The position numbers and the translations under genes are program-made. Below the pieces are notes generated by a model, which had not been told where the DNA came from, did no database searches, and saw only the letters and a list, made by a program, of their open reading frames with translations. From Methylocystis sp. (GTDB lineage: Bacteria; Pseudomonadota; Alphaproteobacteria; Rhizobiales; Beijerinckiaceae), in contig JADCCX010000002.1 in the NCBI GenBank assembly GCA_020252485.1, positions 293,407 through 357,406 of the forward strand: 64,000 nucleotides of DNA, read 5' to 3'. Shown here one piece after another: positions 53,047-61,875 of the stretch. Each line of letters opens with the position of its first letter. Within the stretch, counting starts at the first letter, position 1.

Positions 53047-53990
53047 CCGGCAATTTCGGCCAGTTTGGTCAGATCGACATTGCCGCCGCAAACGAGAACG
53101 CCGACGCGTTCGCCTTTGGCAGGTTTGTAGGCGCCTGACAGCAGGGCGGCCAGCGCGGTTGCGCCGCCCGGCTCCGCCGCGATCCGCATGTCCGACCAGA
53201 GCTTGCGCATGGCGAGGCGGATGGCGTCGTCGGGCACCAGCACCACCTTTTCCACGTTGGCGGCGCAGGCGGCATAGACCTTGTCGCCGACATTGCGGGC
53301 GCCCAGCGAATCGGCTGCGACGCTCTCGACCGTGACATCCACCGGCTTCCCCGCCGTGAGCGCGGCATGGAGCGCCTTCGAGCCCTCGGGCTCCACGCCG
53401 ACAACCTTGACCCGCTTGCCGAACCAGAGGGCCGCGCCTGATATCAGACCACCGCCGCCTGCCGCGATGAGAACGGTGTCGAGCCCTTTCGATTGGCTCT
53501 CCCACTCCAGGCCCAGCGTCCCCTGTCCCTCGATCGTCGGCCAGGCATCGAAAGCATGGATGCCATAGGCGCCGCTTTCGAGCTGATAGGCTTCGCACAG
53601 CGCAAGCGCGTCGTTGTAGCGGGCGCCCTGCACCACGGCATCGGCGCCGAATTCGCGGATCTTGGCGATCTTGGCGGGCGAGGAAATCTCCGGCACGAAG
53701 ATCCGCGCCTTCAGCTTCATGGCTCGGGCCGCATAGGCCACGGCGGCGCCGTGGTTGCCGCCCGAGGCCGCCGCAACGCCGGCTTTCGGCGGCTTGATCG
53801 ACGTCAGCGTGTTGAACGCGCCGCGCGGCTTGAATGAGCCGGCGTGCTGGAAGAGCTCGAGCTTGAGCGACAACGGCCTGGCGATGCCGAAAGCGCCAGT
53901 CGGCAATTCGATCACCGGCGTGCGGCGGATATGGGGCTCGATGCGGCGATAGGCGGCGCGAATGGAAGAGCGGGAGACCGGAAGCTTCAT
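53043..53990 (-). CDS. Threonine/serine dehydratase-like PLP enzyme
   Basis: A 315-residue fold-type II PLP enzyme. 'ELFQHAGSFKPRGAFNTL' has the Schiff-base Lys, 'ASGGNHGAAVAYAA' the substrate loop and 'AAGGGGLISG' the phosphate-binding Gly loop of the serine/threonine dehydratase group. No C-terminal ACT domain, so it resembles catabolic or racemase-type members. It would deaminate L-Thr/L-Ser or a related hydroxy-amino acid. ATG at 53988-53990; an upstream extension is Arg-rich and unsupported. Confidence 0.92.
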   Translation of the reverse strand: MKLPVSRSSIRAAYRRIEPHIRRTPVIELPTGAFGIARPLSLKLELFQHAGSFKPRGAFNTLTSIKPPKAGVAAASGGNHGAAVAYAARAMKLKARIFVPEISSPAKIAKIREFGADAVVQGARYNDALALCEAYQLESGAYGIHAFDAWPTIEGQGTLGLEWESQSKGLDTVLIAAGGGGLISGAALWFGKRVKVVGVEPEGSKALHAALTAGKPVDVTVESVAADSLGARNVGDKVYAACAANVEKVVLVPDDAIRLAMRKLWSDMRIAAEPGGATALAALLSGAYKPAKGERVGVLVCGGNVDLTKLAEIAG

Positions 53991-54015
53991 GAGATTGCTT
54001 TTCTGTTCTTGAGGT

Positions 54016-54750
54016 TCAGGCCCAGATGGCCATGGGAATGCCGAAGGAGTCGCGAACGGGTTTGTCCGGAAAGGAAACCGCTTCGCCGCGCGCCGCCTTC
54101 TCCGCAACCCAGGCGCAGGCGCAGGCATCGATGAAATCGTCAATTCCAACGCCCTTGGGTGGTTTCGAATCCAGGAATTCGGCGCTATATCCCGCGACCT
54201 CCATCAGCAGTTTTTTGCGCTGATCGATCCCCGCATCGTTGATCCCGGATTTGATCTTCTTGGGCTCGCTCAGCGGTTCGCGCCCGTTCATGACCATGAA
54301 GGCGCCTTCGGGATGGCATTCGCGCAGGATGCCGACGAGGCCGGGATCCGCCCGGATGAGCCGATCCAGCTCGCGCACCTTGGGGAACAGATGGAACGCC
54401 TGGATCGAGATTTTGCGGGGCGGATCGGAGGTGACGAGCGACGCCTCGCAGGCCGCCTCGAAATCCTCAGCATAGATCGCTACCCGCGCAGGGATGGAAA
54501 AGACGCTCGACTTGCGCTCTCCCAGCAGGCCCCTCAGCTCCGCCTCCGGTCCGCGCCCGCCGGGGCCCACATGGTCGGGGAGACCGATGGGCATGTCGAC
54601 GGCGATCAGGGCAGGCATCCTGGGGTGCTTCAGCAGCGCGGCCATATCCGGGCAGACCAGCGATTCCGGCGGCTTGCGCCCGGCGATATCGCGCAGCACC
54701 ACGGCCCAACCCGGCGGACAACCATCCGCCCCCGCCACCAATGTCGTCAT
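54016..54750 (-). CDS. DUF429 family protein (RNase-H-like fold)
   Basis: A 244-residue protein: 'VAGADGCPPGWAVVLRD' at the start and 'LIAVDMPIGLPD' supply two conserved acidic motifs, and 'ECHPEGAFMVMNG' and 'DDFIDACACAWVAE' two further ones typical of DUF429, whose members are thought to be nucleases but lack proven substrates. ATG 54748-54750. It lies 25 bases upstream of the dehydratase-like gene, on the same strand, so it may be the first gene of a three-gene operon with the dehydratase and Nudix genes. Confidence 0.85.
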   Translation of the reverse strand: MTTLVAGADGCPPGWAVVLRDIAGRKPPESLVCPDMAALLKHPRMPALIAVDMPIGLPDHVGPGGRGPEAELRGLLGERKSSVFSIPARVAIYAEDFEAACEASLVTSDPPRKISIQAFHLFPKVRELDRLIRADPGLVGILRECHPEGAFMVMNGREPLSEPKKIKSGINDAGIDQRKKLLMEVAGYSAEFLDSKPPKGVGIDDFIDACACAWVAEKAARGEAVSFPDKPVRDSFGIPMAIWA

Positions 54751-54832
54751 AATATGCTCCGGATTCCGGCGGTGGATGAGCATCCGCCCGCCATGGTCTC
54801 GACCTTGCCCTTATGCCAGAAGGATCGCTGCG

Positions 54833-54997
54833 ATGAATAGTCACCTCCTTCGCACCGCGCTTTATGCGCCTGCGTTTAAAGCCGGGAGGGGCGTGGTTGC
54901 GCTTTCCGGCCGCATGGTGGAAAGGCTGCACCGCGATGCCGCTGAAGCGCGGCTCGCAATGGCCGCCCTGATCGCGGCGAAGGGGCGACGGGACTGA
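54833..54997 (+). CDS. Small hypothetical protein, 54 aa, leader of the sugar-kinase operon
   Basis: ATG at 54833 follows AAGGA by about eight bases; the frame ends five bases before the PfkB start. The product 'MNSHLLRTALYAPAFKAG...MVERLHRDAAEARLAMAALIAAKGRRD' is basic and probably one or two helices; no family is recognised. The tight spacing with the kinase gene and its own ribosome-binding site argue for real translation. Confidence 0.45.
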   Translation: MNSHLLRTALYAPAFKAGRGVVALSGRMVERLHRDAAEARLAMAALIAAKGRRD

Positions 54998-55002
54998 AGG
55001 CG

Positions 55003-55935
55003 ATGTTTCTGGTCTGCGGCGAAGCTGTGATCGATTTCTTTCAGGACCGGCGCGGCGGCGAGCTTGCCTTTGCGGCCCAGACGGCCGGCTCGCCCTTCAA
55101 TGTCTGCACCGGCCTGGCTCGGCTCGGCCATAAGGCCGCGCTGCTGACCGGTCTTTCGCGCGATGCCTTCGGCGAACGCCTGATCGCGAAGCTGGAGGAG
55201 GAAGGCGTCGAATGGCGGCTCGCCCCGCGCACCGATCGCCCCACCATCCTCTCCTTCGTTCTGGTGAAGCCCGATGGCGCGCCTCAATATGCGTTTTACG
55301 GAGAACGCGGCGCCGATACCGATGTGACGGTGTCCAGCCTGCCGAATCCATTGCCTGATGCGATTCAGGCAGTTCATGTCGGGGGGTTTCCGATGGCTGT
55401 CGAACCTTCCAAATCCGCTTATGCGACGCTGATCCGGCGCGAAGCCGGCCGCCGGTTCATCTCCGTCGATCCCAACATCCGGCCTGCGCTCACCGGCGAT
55501 ATGGCGCTCCATCGCGCGCATCTCGAATCGCTGCTGCCCTGCTTGGCCCTGATCAAGGCGAGCCGGGAAGACCTGGGCTTTCTCTATCCCGGCATGGCGC
55601 CGGAAGCGGTTGCACGGCGCTGGCTGGCGGAGGGCGCCGCGGCCGTCGTGATCACGGATGGGCCTGACGGAGCTTTCTGCTTGAACGAAGCGGGCCTCGT
55701 CCAGGCGCCCGCAGCGGCCATTGTGCCGGTCGATACGGTGGGGGCGGGCGACAGTTTCATGTCGGCCCTGCTGGCGGGTCTGACGGAGGCGGATCTGCTG
55801 GAGCGGCAAAGGCTGGCGGCAGCCCCGCGGGAGGCGATCGGCGGCCTCCTCGCCTATGCCAACCGCGCGGCCGCCATCACCTGCCAGCGCCGCGGCGCCA
55901 ATCCGCCGACCCGAGCGGAGATCGCAGCCGCATGA
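55003..55935 (+). CDS. PfkB-family carbohydrate kinase (fructokinase-like)
   Basis: A 310-residue ribokinase-fold enzyme. 'FLVCGEAVIDFFQD' is the N-terminal signature; 'SPFNVCTGLARLGHKAALLTGL' the substrate-binding region; 'PVDTVGAGDSFMSALLAGL' carries the catalytic Asp in the GAGD anion hole. It would phosphorylate a sugar, with fructose the commonest substrate in this subgroup. It overlaps the glycosyltransferase gene by ATGA, so the two work in one operon. Confidence 0.92.
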   Translation: MFLVCGEAVIDFFQDRRGGELAFAAQTAGSPFNVCTGLARLGHKAALLTGLSRDAFGERLIAKLEEEGVEWRLAPRTDRPTILSFVLVKPDGAPQYAFYGERGADTDVTVSSLPNPLPDAIQAVHVGGFPMAVEPSKSAYATLIRREAGRRFISVDPNIRPALTGDMALHRAHLESLLPCLALIKASREDLGFLYPGMAPEAVARRWLAEGAAAVVITDGPDGAFCLNEAGLVQAPAAAIVPVDTVGAGDSFMSALLAGLTEADLLERQRLAAAPREAIGGLLAYANRAAAITCQRRGANPPTRAEIAAA

Positions 55936-57101
55936 CAAGTCCCGGCACCAGCACCCCGGCGCCGGCGAGGAAGCCCCGCCTGCTTTTCGTCGTCACGGAG
56001 GACTGGTTCTTCTGGTCGCATTTCCAGCCGATGGCCCGTGCGGCGCTCGCCGACGGCTTCGATGTCGCGGTCGCCTGCCGCGTGCGCGATCACGCCGCGC
56101 AGATCACGTCGCTGGGTTGCCGCCTGCTGCCGCTCGAGGCGGACCGCAGGACGCTGAACCCTTTTGCGATCCTGCGCACGATCAGCGGCATGCATGACCT
56201 GATCCAGGATGATGATCCGGATATCGTCCATCTGATCGCGCTGCGCTCCATCGTCATCGGCGGTCTGGCCGCGCGCCTCGCCGGCGTCTCGCGGCGGGTC
56301 GTGGCGCTCACCGGGATGGGGTTGCTGGGCGCCGCATCGACGTTGCGTCTGAAAGTCGCGCGGCTTGCGGTGCGCGCCTTCATCCGCCTCGTGGTCGATG
56401 ACGATGAAACCCGCTTCCTCTTCGAAAACCAGAGCGATCCCGGTTTGCTCGGGCTTGACGCTGAGGATCGCGCCAAGGTCACCATCGTGGGCGGGGCGGG
56501 CATCGATCCGGAGGTCTTCCGCCCCGAGCCGCTGCCTCCAAACCCGCCGCTGAAGCTCGCCATGATCGCCCGCATGCTGTGGTCGAAGGGCGCCGACACG
56601 GCCGTCGCCGCAGTGCTGCAGGCGCGCAATGCCGGCGCGGATGTCACGCTGTCGCTTTATGGCGCGCCCGATCCCGGCAATCCCAAGGCGATCCCGGAAG
56701 CGACGCTGAGGACCTGGGATGCGATGCCGGGCATCCGCTGGCATGGCAGGATCGATCAGGACGAGGTTCCCGCCATCTGGGCTGAGCACCATGCCGCCGT
56801 CCTGCCGTCGCGCGGCGGCGAGGGCCTGCCCCGCACCTTGCTGGAAGCGGCGGGCTGCGGCCGCGCCATCCTGACCACCGATGTTCCGGGCTGCCGGGAT
56901 CTGGTGCGCGGCGGCGTCGAGGGTCTGCTCGTCCCGCCCGACGATCCCGAAGCGCTGACCCGCGCCATCCTGGCGATGGCGGCCGAGCCGCACTGGATCG
57001 ACCACATGGGCGCGGCGGCGCGCGCCCGCATCCTGATCGGCTTTACCGAAACCACGGTAGGACGGGCGGTCGTCCATCTCTACCGGTCCATGCTGGCATG
57101 A
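55932..57101 (+). CDS. Glycosyltransferase family 4 protein
   Basis: A 389-residue GT-B enzyme. The N-terminal domain begins 'RLLFVVTEDWFFWSHFQPMARAALADGFDVAVAC'; the C-terminal donor-binding domain has 'LAMIARMLWSKGADTAVAAV' and 'PSRGGEGLPRTLLEAAGCGRAILTTDVPGCRDLV', the E-x7-E retaining motif of family 4. It probably builds a surface polysaccharide or lipid-linked sugar. Operon with the PfkB kinase upstream; its stop overlaps the start of the broken methyltransferase gene (ATGA). Confidence 0.93.
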   Translation: MTSPGTSTPAPARKPRLLFVVTEDWFFWSHFQPMARAALADGFDVAVACRVRDHAAQITSLGCRLLPLEADRRTLNPFAILRTISGMHDLIQDDDPDIVHLIALRSIVIGGLAARLAGVSRRVVALTGMGLLGAASTLRLKVARLAVRAFIRLVVDDDETRFLFENQSDPGLLGLDAEDRAKVTIVGGAGIDPEVFRPEPLPPNPPLKLAMIARMLWSKGADTAVAAVLQARNAGADVTLSLYGAPDPGNPKAIPEATLRTWDAMPGIRWHGRIDQDEVPAIWAEHHAAVLPSRGGEGLPRTLLEAAGCGRAILTTDVPGCRDLVRGGVEGLLVPPDDPEALTRAILAMAAEPHWIDHMGAAARARILIGFTETTVGRAVVHLYRSMLA

Positions 57102-57428
57102 TCGCCGATCGGGCGGCCTTCATCAGGGGCCATACGCGGCTGCTGCCGGCGCCCCATGCGCCCGAGATCGCCCTCTATGTTGCGGATGAAGCGACGGCTT
57201 TGTGGCAGAAGACGGAGGATGAACTCCAGGAGGCTGGGCTTGCTCCGCCGTTCTGGGCCTTCGCCTGGACTGTCGCGCCGCGGCGCAACCGTGCTGAGCG
57301 GCGACCCGGGCCGCAGCTATCTGCCGCAGGGCGATCTGGTTGCGATTGCGACCTACGAAGTGCCGACGACCCGGGCGCTGGAGGATGCGGAGATCAAGCG
57401 CGCCAGCGTCTGGCGGTTCAGCGATTGA
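57098..57428 (+). pseudogene. Class I methyltransferase (ETF-beta lysine methyltransferase-like) with internal deletion
   Basis: The first 60 codons ('FIRGHTRLLPAPHAPEIALYVADEATALWQKTEDELQEAGLAPPFWAFAW') are the N-terminus of a protein methyltransferase of the ETFB-KMT/nicotinamide-type family. The next expected motif, the SAM-binding 'GGQAL..Y', is missing; from about 57285 another frame gives the family C-terminus 'VLSGDPGRSYLPQGDL...YEVPTTRALEDAEIKRASVWRF'. About 110 codons, including the whole SAM site, have been lost with a frame change. The gene is last in the kinase-glycosyltransferase operon and its end overlaps idi. Confidence 0.85.
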
Positions 57429-57993
57429 TGGCGGCTCTCAGCCTGGCCAGATCTTCGGCATGCTGCGCCAGATAATGCCTGAGCCAATAGGCGTAGCGCT
57501 CCGGCCGCCGGACGGCGTCGTTCACGAGGTCCGGCAGCGCGACAGATTCCGTCTCGCTCACCTCTTCCGGATTGAGGTCGAGTATGCCGTCGAAACGGCC
57601 GGCGTAGACATAGACGAGCTCATTCTCGGTAAGGCCGTGATCGAGCGCCGTCTCGTAGCGCGCGCGGAAGCCGAAGGTGAGCCGCGCCGCGGCGCCGAGC
57701 TCTTCGCCAAGCCGGCGATTGGCCGCCGTCAGCGTCTTCTCGCCCGCGCGGGGATGCCCGCAGCAGGTGTTGGCCCAGAGCCCGCCGGAATGATATTTGC
57801 CGGCGTAGCGGCGCTGCAGCAGGATTCGCTCCCGATTGTCGAACAGGAAGATCGAGAAGGCGCGGTGCAGCAGGCCCTTGCGATGCGTGGCGAGCTTCTC
57901 GCCTTCGCCGGTCTTGCGGTTGCGTTCATCGACGAGGATGAGCGCTTCCTCGGTCTTCGCCGCCCGCACGAAAGAGGGCGCATGTACGTTCAT
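57418..57993 (-). CDS. idi: Isopentenyl-diphosphate delta-isomerase, type I
   Basis: A 191-residue Nudix-fold isomerase. 'HRKGLLHRAFSIFLFDNRERILLQRR' and 'WANTCCGHPRAGE' (active-site Cys) are type I signatures, and 'TENELVYVY' supplies the catalytic Glu. It interconverts IPP and DMAPP for isoprenoid synthesis; because the MEP pathway makes both, it is often tied to carotenoid or photosynthetic pigment genes, but no such gene is nearby. Its last bases overlap the broken methyltransferase gene. Confidence 0.94.
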   Translation of the reverse strand: MNVHAPSFVRAAKTEEALILVDERNRKTGEGEKLATHRKGLLHRAFSIFLFDNRERILLQRRYAGKYHSGGLWANTCCGHPRAGEKTLTAANRRLGEELGAAARLTFGFRARYETALDHGLTENELVYVYAGRFDGILDLNPEEVSETESVALPDLVNDAVRRPERYAYWLRHYLAQHAEDLARLRAAINR

Positions 57994-58176
57994 GATCAGG
58001 CCTCCCTGCCGGGCGTTGATTAGACCGCTTTTCGGCCGGGAAGAACAGGTGAAATCGCATCCGTGCTTCTACGGCTGCCGTCTTTCGCACCGGACCGGCG
58101 GCGATTGACTCGGCTCCGGCCGCATGATGCATTGCAGGCTCGGATTTTGGGCCAATGCGCCCGAGGGGAGACGATC

Positions 58177-59124
58177 ATGACGAAGACATGGATGGCGGCG
58201 CTGGCGCTTGGCGTTGCGGTGACGGCAGGGCCGGCGGCAGCCCAGGGCACGGCGGTGAATATCGGCATTTCGGGCTGGACCGGCTTCGCGCCGCTGACGC
58301 TCGCCAAGGAGGCCGGCATCTTCAAGAAGAACGGTCTCGACGTGAACATCCGGAAAATCCCGCAGGCCTCGCGCCATCTCGCCATCCAGTCCGGCGATAT
58401 CCAATGCGCGGCCACCACCGTGGAGACCTGGATTGCCTGGAACGCCAATGGCGTCGCCACCAAGCAGCTTTTCCAGCTCGACAAAAGCTATGGCGCCGAC
58501 GGCATGGCCGTGCGCGGCAACATTGCCTCGATCAAGGATCTGAAGGGCAAGAGCGTGGCGGCCTCGGCGCCGGGCACCGCGCCCTTCTTCACGCTCGCCT
58601 GGTTCCTGCGCGAGAACGGCATGTCGATCAAGGACGTGACGGTCGTCAACATGGAGCCAGGGCCTGCAGCCCAAGCCTTCGTGGCAGGGCAGAACGACGC
58701 GGCGATGACTTATGAGCCGTTCCTCTCGACGGTGCGGAAAAACCCGCAAGCGGGCAAGATCATCGCCACGACGCTCGATTACCCGATGGTGATGGACACG
58801 TTTGGCTGCACGCCCGCCTTCATTTCGGCCAATGAGAAGGCCGTGAGGGCTCTGGCCGACAGCTATTTCGAAGCGCTCGAGATGATCGCCAAGGAGCCGG
58901 CCAAGGCGTTCGAGATCATGGGCGCGGATGTGAAGCAGACGGGCGAGCAATTCGCCGCCTCCGCCAAGTTCCTGCGCTGGCAGGATCGCGCGGCCAACAA
59001 GGCGTTCTTCGCCGGTCCGCATGCGGAATTCTCGGCCAAGGCGGCCGATCTGCTGCTGGAGCTCGGCATCATCAAGCAGAAGCCGGACATGGCGGCGCTG
59101 GCGGATACACGGTTCATCCAGTGA
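58177..59124 (+). CDS. ABC transporter substrate-binding protein (nitrate/sulfonate/taurine type)
   Basis: A 315-residue periplasmic protein from ATG 58177 with GAGGGGAGA upstream. The signal peptide 'MTKTWMAALALGVAVTAGPAAAQG' ends at AAA-QG. 'VNIGISGWTGFAPLTLAKEAGIFKKNGLDVNIR' and 'IQSGDIQCAATTVETWIAW' are typical of the NMT1/SsuA/TauA-like family. It would deliver a small anion or thiamin-precursor-like compound to the permease and ATPase encoded after the repeat region. Confidence 0.92.
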   Translation: MTKTWMAALALGVAVTAGPAAAQGTAVNIGISGWTGFAPLTLAKEAGIFKKNGLDVNIRKIPQASRHLAIQSGDIQCAATTVETWIAWNANGVATKQLFQLDKSYGADGMAVRGNIASIKDLKGKSVAASAPGTAPFFTLAWFLRENGMSIKDVTVVNMEPGPAAQAFVAGQNDAAMTYEPFLSTVRKNPQAGKIIATTLDYPMVMDTFGCTPAFISANEKAVRALADSYFEALEMIAKEPAKAFEIMGADVKQTGEQFAASAKFLRWQDRAANKAFFAGPHAEFSAKAADLLLELGIIKQKPDMAALADTRFIQ

Positions 59125-60235
59125 GGGGTTGTCTCCTTCTCCCCGATCCAGATGAGGTTTGCCTCATCTGGACACATTTGTAGCCCAACAAGGGCAGGCC
59201 CTTGTTGGGTCACGGGGAGAGGGGGAGAAGCTGGAGCGGGGGTCACAGTGATGGCGCGGACATGCGTGCGCGTCCCTTCTCCCCGTTCTTTACGGGGAGA
59301 AGGCCAGGATGAGGGGCGGGGGGACTGCCCTCCGCGCCCTATCACCAGGCCCCTCACCCCGGCCCTCTCCCCGTAAAGGACGGGGAGAGGGAGACACCCG
59401 CCGCCCCGGCCCTCTCCCCGCTCGCGGGGAGAGGGAGTCGCCCCCCGGCCCTCCCCTCCGCCAGCGGGAGGAGAGGGGGAGAAGCTGGAGCGGGGGTCTC
59501 AGTGATGGCGCGGACATGCGTGCGCGTCCCTTCTCCCCGTTCTTTACGGGGAGAAGGACAGGATGAGGGGCGGGGGGACTGCCCTCCGCGCCCTATCGCC
59601 AGGCCCCTCACCCCGACCCTCTCCCCGTAAACGGGGAGAGGGAGACGCCCCCGCCCCGGCCCTCCCCTCCGCCAGCGGGGAGAGGCGGAGAAGCTGGAGC
59701 GGGGGTCACAGTGATGGCGCGGACATGCGTGCGCGTCCCTTCTCCCCGTTCTTTACGGGGAGAAGGCCAGGATGAGGGGCGGGGGGACTGCCCTCCGCGC
59801 TCTATCACCAGGCCCCTCACCCTAACCCTCTCCCCGTAAAGGACGGGGAGAGGGAGACGCCCCCGCCCCGGCCCTCCCCTCCGCCAGCGGGGGGAGAGGG
59901 GGAGAAGCTGGAGCGGGGGTCACAGTGATGGCGCGGACATGCGTGCGCGTCCCTTCTCCCCGTTCTTTACGGGGAGAAGGACAGGATGAGGGGCGGGGGG
60001 ACTGCCCTCCGCGCCCAATCACCAGGCCCCTCACCCCGGCCCTCTCCCCGTAAAGGACGGGGAGAGGGAGACGCCCCTCACCCCGACCCTCTCCCCGTAA
60101 AGGACGGGGAGAGGGAGACGCCCCTCACCCCGTAAAGGACGGGGAGAGGGAGACGCCCCCGCCCCGGCCCTCCCCTCCGCCAGCGGGGGGAGGGGGGACA
60201 AGGTGAGGATCACTGGCGGGTTATCACGCTGCCCC
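59125..60235. repeat. Tandem and nested GC-rich repeats between binding-protein and permease genes
   Basis: About 1.1 kb without genes. A unit of roughly 210-255 bp containing 'ctggagcggggg', 'gatggcgcggacatgcgtgcgcgtcccttctccccg' and 'ctccgcgccctatcaccagg' starts at 59231, 59485, 59694 and 59908. Nested in it are many hairpins of the form 'ctccccgtaaaggacggggag', with three close copies at about 60045-60160. Each unit has inverted-repeat arms (ttctccccg...cggggagaa). Open frames seen on both strands (about 70-85 codons) are products of the repeats and not genes. Such clusters are a known feature of Rhizobiales intergenic DNA. Confidence 0.92.
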
Positions 60236-60246
60236 TTGCACGTTAG

Positions 60247-60285
60247 ATTCTGTCGCAATCGCTGGTATAGCCGATGCGACAGAAT
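60247..60285. promoter_or_regulatory. Perfect 11-bp inverted repeat upstream of the permease gene
   Basis: ATTCTGTCGCA (60247-60257) and TGCGACAGAAT (60275-60285) are perfect inverted repeats with a 17-base spacer, 28 bases before the permease start. It is a candidate operator for a dimeric regulator at a secondary promoter that would let permease and ATPase be expressed despite the repeats upstream. No T-run follows, so a terminator is less likely. Confidence 0.6.
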
Positions 60286-60312
60286 TTACGATAGAAGGGA
60301 GTTAAGGTAACC

Positions 60313-61086
60313 ATGCGTCCCCTCCAGCCTGTCGGAAACACCACCCGGATCCTGCTCGGAATCAGCTTCTTCGTGCTGTTCTTCGCCGCCTGGGCTGTCG
60401 CGACGCTGGGCGGCTATGTGCCGAAGATTTTCCTCGCCGATCCCATCACCATGGTGAAGGACGGCTGGCTGCTGCTGACGAAATTCGGTTTCGCTCACGA
60501 TATCGCCATCACCATCTGGCGCGTGGTCGGCGGCTTCGTGCTGGCCGCCATCGTCGCTGTGCCGCTTGGCATCCTGATGGGCGCCTACAAGCCCATCGAG
60601 GCCTTCTTCGAGCCTTTCGTCTCATTCGCGCGCTATCTGCCGGCCTCGGCCTTCGTGCCGCTCTTGATCCTCTGGGCCGGGATCGGCGAGAAGCAGAAAC
60701 TCGCCGTTATCTTCGTCGGCTCGGTCTTCCAGATCGTGCTGATGGTGGCGGTGGCGGTCGGGCAGACGCGCCGTGATCTGGTCGAGGCGGCCTATACGCT
60801 CGGCTCCGGTGACGGAGGCGTCGTGCGCCGGGTGATGATTCCCATGAACGCGCCGGAGATCGCCGAGATCCTCAGGCTCGTGCTCGGCTGGGCCTGGACC
60901 TATGTGATCGTGGCGGAGTTCATCGGCTCCTCAGCCGGTATCGGCCATATGATCATCGACAGCCAGGCCCTGATGGCGACGGGGCAGATCATTTTCGGCA
61001 TCATCGTCATCGGAATCATCGGGCTCGTTTCGGATTTCGCCTTCAAGCTCGTCAACCGCTGGCTTTTCCCCTGGCGGCTGGCATGA
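60313..61086 (+). CDS. ABC transporter permease (SsuC/TauC-type)
   Basis: A 257-residue inner-membrane protein with six hydrophobic spans and the BPD_transp_1 loop 'EAAYTLGSGDGGVVRRVMIPMNAPEIAEILRLVLGWAW', which docks on the ATPase. The pattern 'SFARYLPASAFVPLLILWAGIGEKQK' is that of nitrate/sulfonate/taurine permeases. GGGAG and AAGG lie before the ATG. It overlaps the ATPase gene by ATGA. Confidence 0.94.
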   Translation: MRPLQPVGNTTRILLGISFFVLFFAAWAVATLGGYVPKIFLADPITMVKDGWLLLTKFGFAHDIAITIWRVVGGFVLAAIVAVPLGILMGAYKPIEAFFEPFVSFARYLPASAFVPLLILWAGIGEKQKLAVIFVGSVFQIVLMVAVAVGQTRRDLVEAAYTLGSGDGGVVRRVMIPMNAPEIAEILRLVLGWAWTYVIVAEFIGSSAGIGHMIIDSQALMATGQIIFGIIVIGIIGLVSDFAFKLVNRWLFPWRLA

Positions 61087-61874
61087 CGGCGGGAACCTTG
61101 ACGATCAGGGGCGTTTCGCGCGTCTTTCCCGGTTCGCGCGGGGCCGGGCCAGTGACGGCCCTGCAGCCGACCGATCTCACGATCGCGGCGAATGACTTCA
61201 TCACCATCCTTGGACCCTCCGGCTGCGGAAAATCGACGCTGCTGCGCATTGTCGCCGGTCTGGATCAGCCGACCTCGGGAGAAGTGCTGCTGAACGGCAG
61301 GCCCGTGACGCGTCCCGGCGCGGACCGAGGCATGGTGTTCCAGAGCTATACGCTGTTTCCCTGGCTGACCGTGGCGGAGAACATCGCCTTCGGCTTGCGC
61401 GAAAAGGGCATGGCCGAGGCCGAGCAGAAGGAGATCGTCGCCTCCTATATCGCCAAGGTGGGCTTGCGCGGCTTTGAGAACCATTGGCCGAAGCAGCTTT
61501 CGGGCGGCATGCAGCAGCGCACCGCAATTGCCCGGGCGCTGGCCAATGATCCCGCGATCCTCCTGCTCGATGAGCCTTTCGGCGCCCTCGACAACCAGAC
61601 GCGCGGCCTGATGCAGGAGCTGCTGCTGGGCATCTGGGAGCGCGAGAAGAAGACGGTGATGTTCGTCACCCATGACATCGAGGAATCGATTTTCATGGCG
61701 AGCCGCTGTCTGGTGATGAGCGCGAGGCCCGGCCGCATCAAGCTTGATCTGCCGATCGACCTGCCGCATCCGCGCCACTACCGGATGAAAACCTCGCCCG
61801 AGTTCTCTGCCCTCAAAGCGCGGCTCACGGAGGAGATCCGCGCCGAGGCCGTTCTCGCGGCCGAGGCGCATTGA
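61083..61874 (+). CDS. ABC transporter ATP-binding protein (SsuB/TauB-type)
   Basis: A 263-residue ATPase: Walker A 'GPSGCGKSTLLRIVAGL', signature 'LSGGMQQRTAIARAL', Walker B 'ILLLDEPFGALD', and switch His in 'VMFVTHDIEE'. Sequence pattern is that of the nitrate/sulfonate/taurine importer group. It energises the permease encoded just before it; the substrate is probably fixed by the binding protein encoded 1.2 kb upstream. Confidence 0.95.
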   Translation: MTAGTLTIRGVSRVFPGSRGAGPVTALQPTDLTIAANDFITILGPSGCGKSTLLRIVAGLDQPTSGEVLLNGRPVTRPGADRGMVFQSYTLFPWLTVAENIAFGLREKGMAEAEQKEIVASYIAKVGLRGFENHWPKQLSGGMQQRTAIARALANDPAILLLDEPFGALDNQTRGLMQELLLGIWEREKKTVMFVTHDIEESIFMASRCLVMSARPGRIKLDLPIDLPHPRHYRMKTSPEFSALKARLTEEIRAEAVLAAEAH

Positions 61875-61875
61875 G

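Noticed and set aside
59230..60235. CRISPR array
   Set aside because: Units are 210-255 bp with no short constant repeat/variable spacer alternation and no cas genes; they are tandem intergenic repeats.
59308..60258. Several 70-85-codon frames on both strands in the repeat region
   Set aside because: Near-identical translations arise from the tandem DNA repeats and are not separate genes.
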